From: Alphaproteobacteria bacterium
GTDB lineage: Bacteria; Pseudomonadota; Alphaproteobacteria; ATCC43930; CGMCC-115725
NCBI GenBank assembly: GCA_021325525.1
Contig: JAJPHB010000052.1
Coordinates: 1 to 35,643 of the forward strand
DNA: 35,643 nt
Direction: 5' to 3'
This document shows positions 35,349-35,643 of this stretch, one piece after another. The notes under the pieces are model-generated. The model was not told the DNA's origin. It did no database searches and saw only the letters and a program-made list of their open reading frames with translations. A program made the translations under genes and the position numbers. Position 1 is the first letter of the stretch, and the number at the start of each line of letters is the position of its first letter.

Positions 35349-35642
35349 ATGGGTCGCAAGATGGGCCGCGTCGCCGAGAGCATCCGCACCAAGCTGACCG
35401 AGGGTCTCGCCCCGGCGAGGCTCGAGATCGAGGACGAATCGCAGCGCCACGCCGGCCATGCCGGCGCGCGGCCGGAAGGCGAGAGCCATTTCCGCGTCAC
35501 CATCGTTTCGGCCGCCTTCGCCGGGCAGAGCCGCATCGCCCGCCAGCGCCTCGTCTACCGGCTGCTTTCCGACGAGCTCCGGCACGATATCCACGCCCTG
35601 TCGCTAACGACGCTGGCGCCGGAAGAGGCGGGGCCTTCGTAA
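35349..35642 (+). CDS. BolA-family protein
   Basis: This protein of about 97 residues has the BolA/IbaG fold: RVAESIRTKLTEGLAPARLE, IEDESQRHAGHAGARPEGES, and the conserved SHFRVTIVSAAFAGQSRIAR, ending VYRLLSDELRHDIHALSL. BolA proteins pair with monothiol glutaredoxins in Fe-S trafficking and some act as regulators. Starts at 35349 and 35361 are both possible; the second gives MGRVAESI. The gene is complete, its TAA lying one base from the window end. It is divergent from the J-domain gene, about 122 bp apart. Confidence 0.93.
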   Translation: MGRKMGRVAESIRTKLTEGLAPARLEIEDESQRHAGHAGARPEGESHFRVTIVSAAFAGQSRIARQRLVYRLLSDELRHDIHALSLTTLAPEEAGPS

Positions 35643-35643
35643 A

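Overview
The window is a high-GC, gene-dense chromosomal segment. Gene content suggests an alphaproteobacterium of the Hyphomicrobiales (Rhizobiales) type. The main indicators are a phosphate-transport orfA-pit pair, the aerobic cobaltochelatase genes cobS/cobT beside a J-domain protein and bolA, an ArsR-methyltransferase fusion ahead of metF and full-length metH, adjacent tamA/tamB, and palindromic intergenic repeats of the kind common in that order. The genus cannot be placed from sequence reading alone. I see no transposase, integrase, phage module or CRISPR array.

Layout. 31-107 is an initiator tRNA. 265-1946 is a low-affinity phosphate uptake pair (DUF47 protein and PiT transporter), followed by a small charged ORF (2024-2197). 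2194-3500 is a decayed patch with pieces of a GNAT-type protein, probably a methyltransferase, and on the opposite strand a family-4 glycosyltransferase. 3603-7156 is a two-gene unit: an MFS transporter and an orphan molybdenum hydroxylase large subunit. 7231-8681 (minus) is an ECF41 sigma factor overlapping a carboxymuconolactone-decarboxylase-like gene, with an exact match to the published ECF41 promoter upstream. 8928-10061 holds a PhnB-type VOC protein and a PqiA-domain membrane protein. 10134-11380 is an encapsulated-ferritin/encapsulin iron nanocompartment operon. 11391-12278 has a truncated thiamine-diphosphate enzyme and another VOC protein. 12386-15337 has a secreted beta-propeller protein and EttA. 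15408-16847 (minus) is mlaA-mlaC. 17191-22787 is the methionine/SAM-cycle operon (samR-like regulator, metF, metH). 23066-29241 is tamA-tamB. 29367-31722 is an HpnB-like glycosyltransferase overlapping an AI-2E-family transporter. 31738-35226 (minus) is J-protein, cobS, cobT, divergent from bolA at the right edge.

How genes work together. cobS/cobT make the cobalamin that metH needs, and the ArsR-type regulator probably ties metF-metH expression to SAM-cycle metabolites through a palindrome lying inside its own promoter. tamA/tamB and mlaA/mlaC both serve the outer membrane. The encapsulin pair is a complete shell-plus-cargo iron store, with a recognisable targeting peptide on the cargo.

The items most worth a second look are the encapsulin cargo details, the ECF41 autoregulatory promoter, the orphan hydroxylase whose expected catalytic Glu is Gln, the SAM-cycle operator, and the scarred locus at 2.2-3.5 kb. 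I did not find a clearly undescribed multi-gene system; the best candidate is the MFS plus orphan hydroxylase pair.
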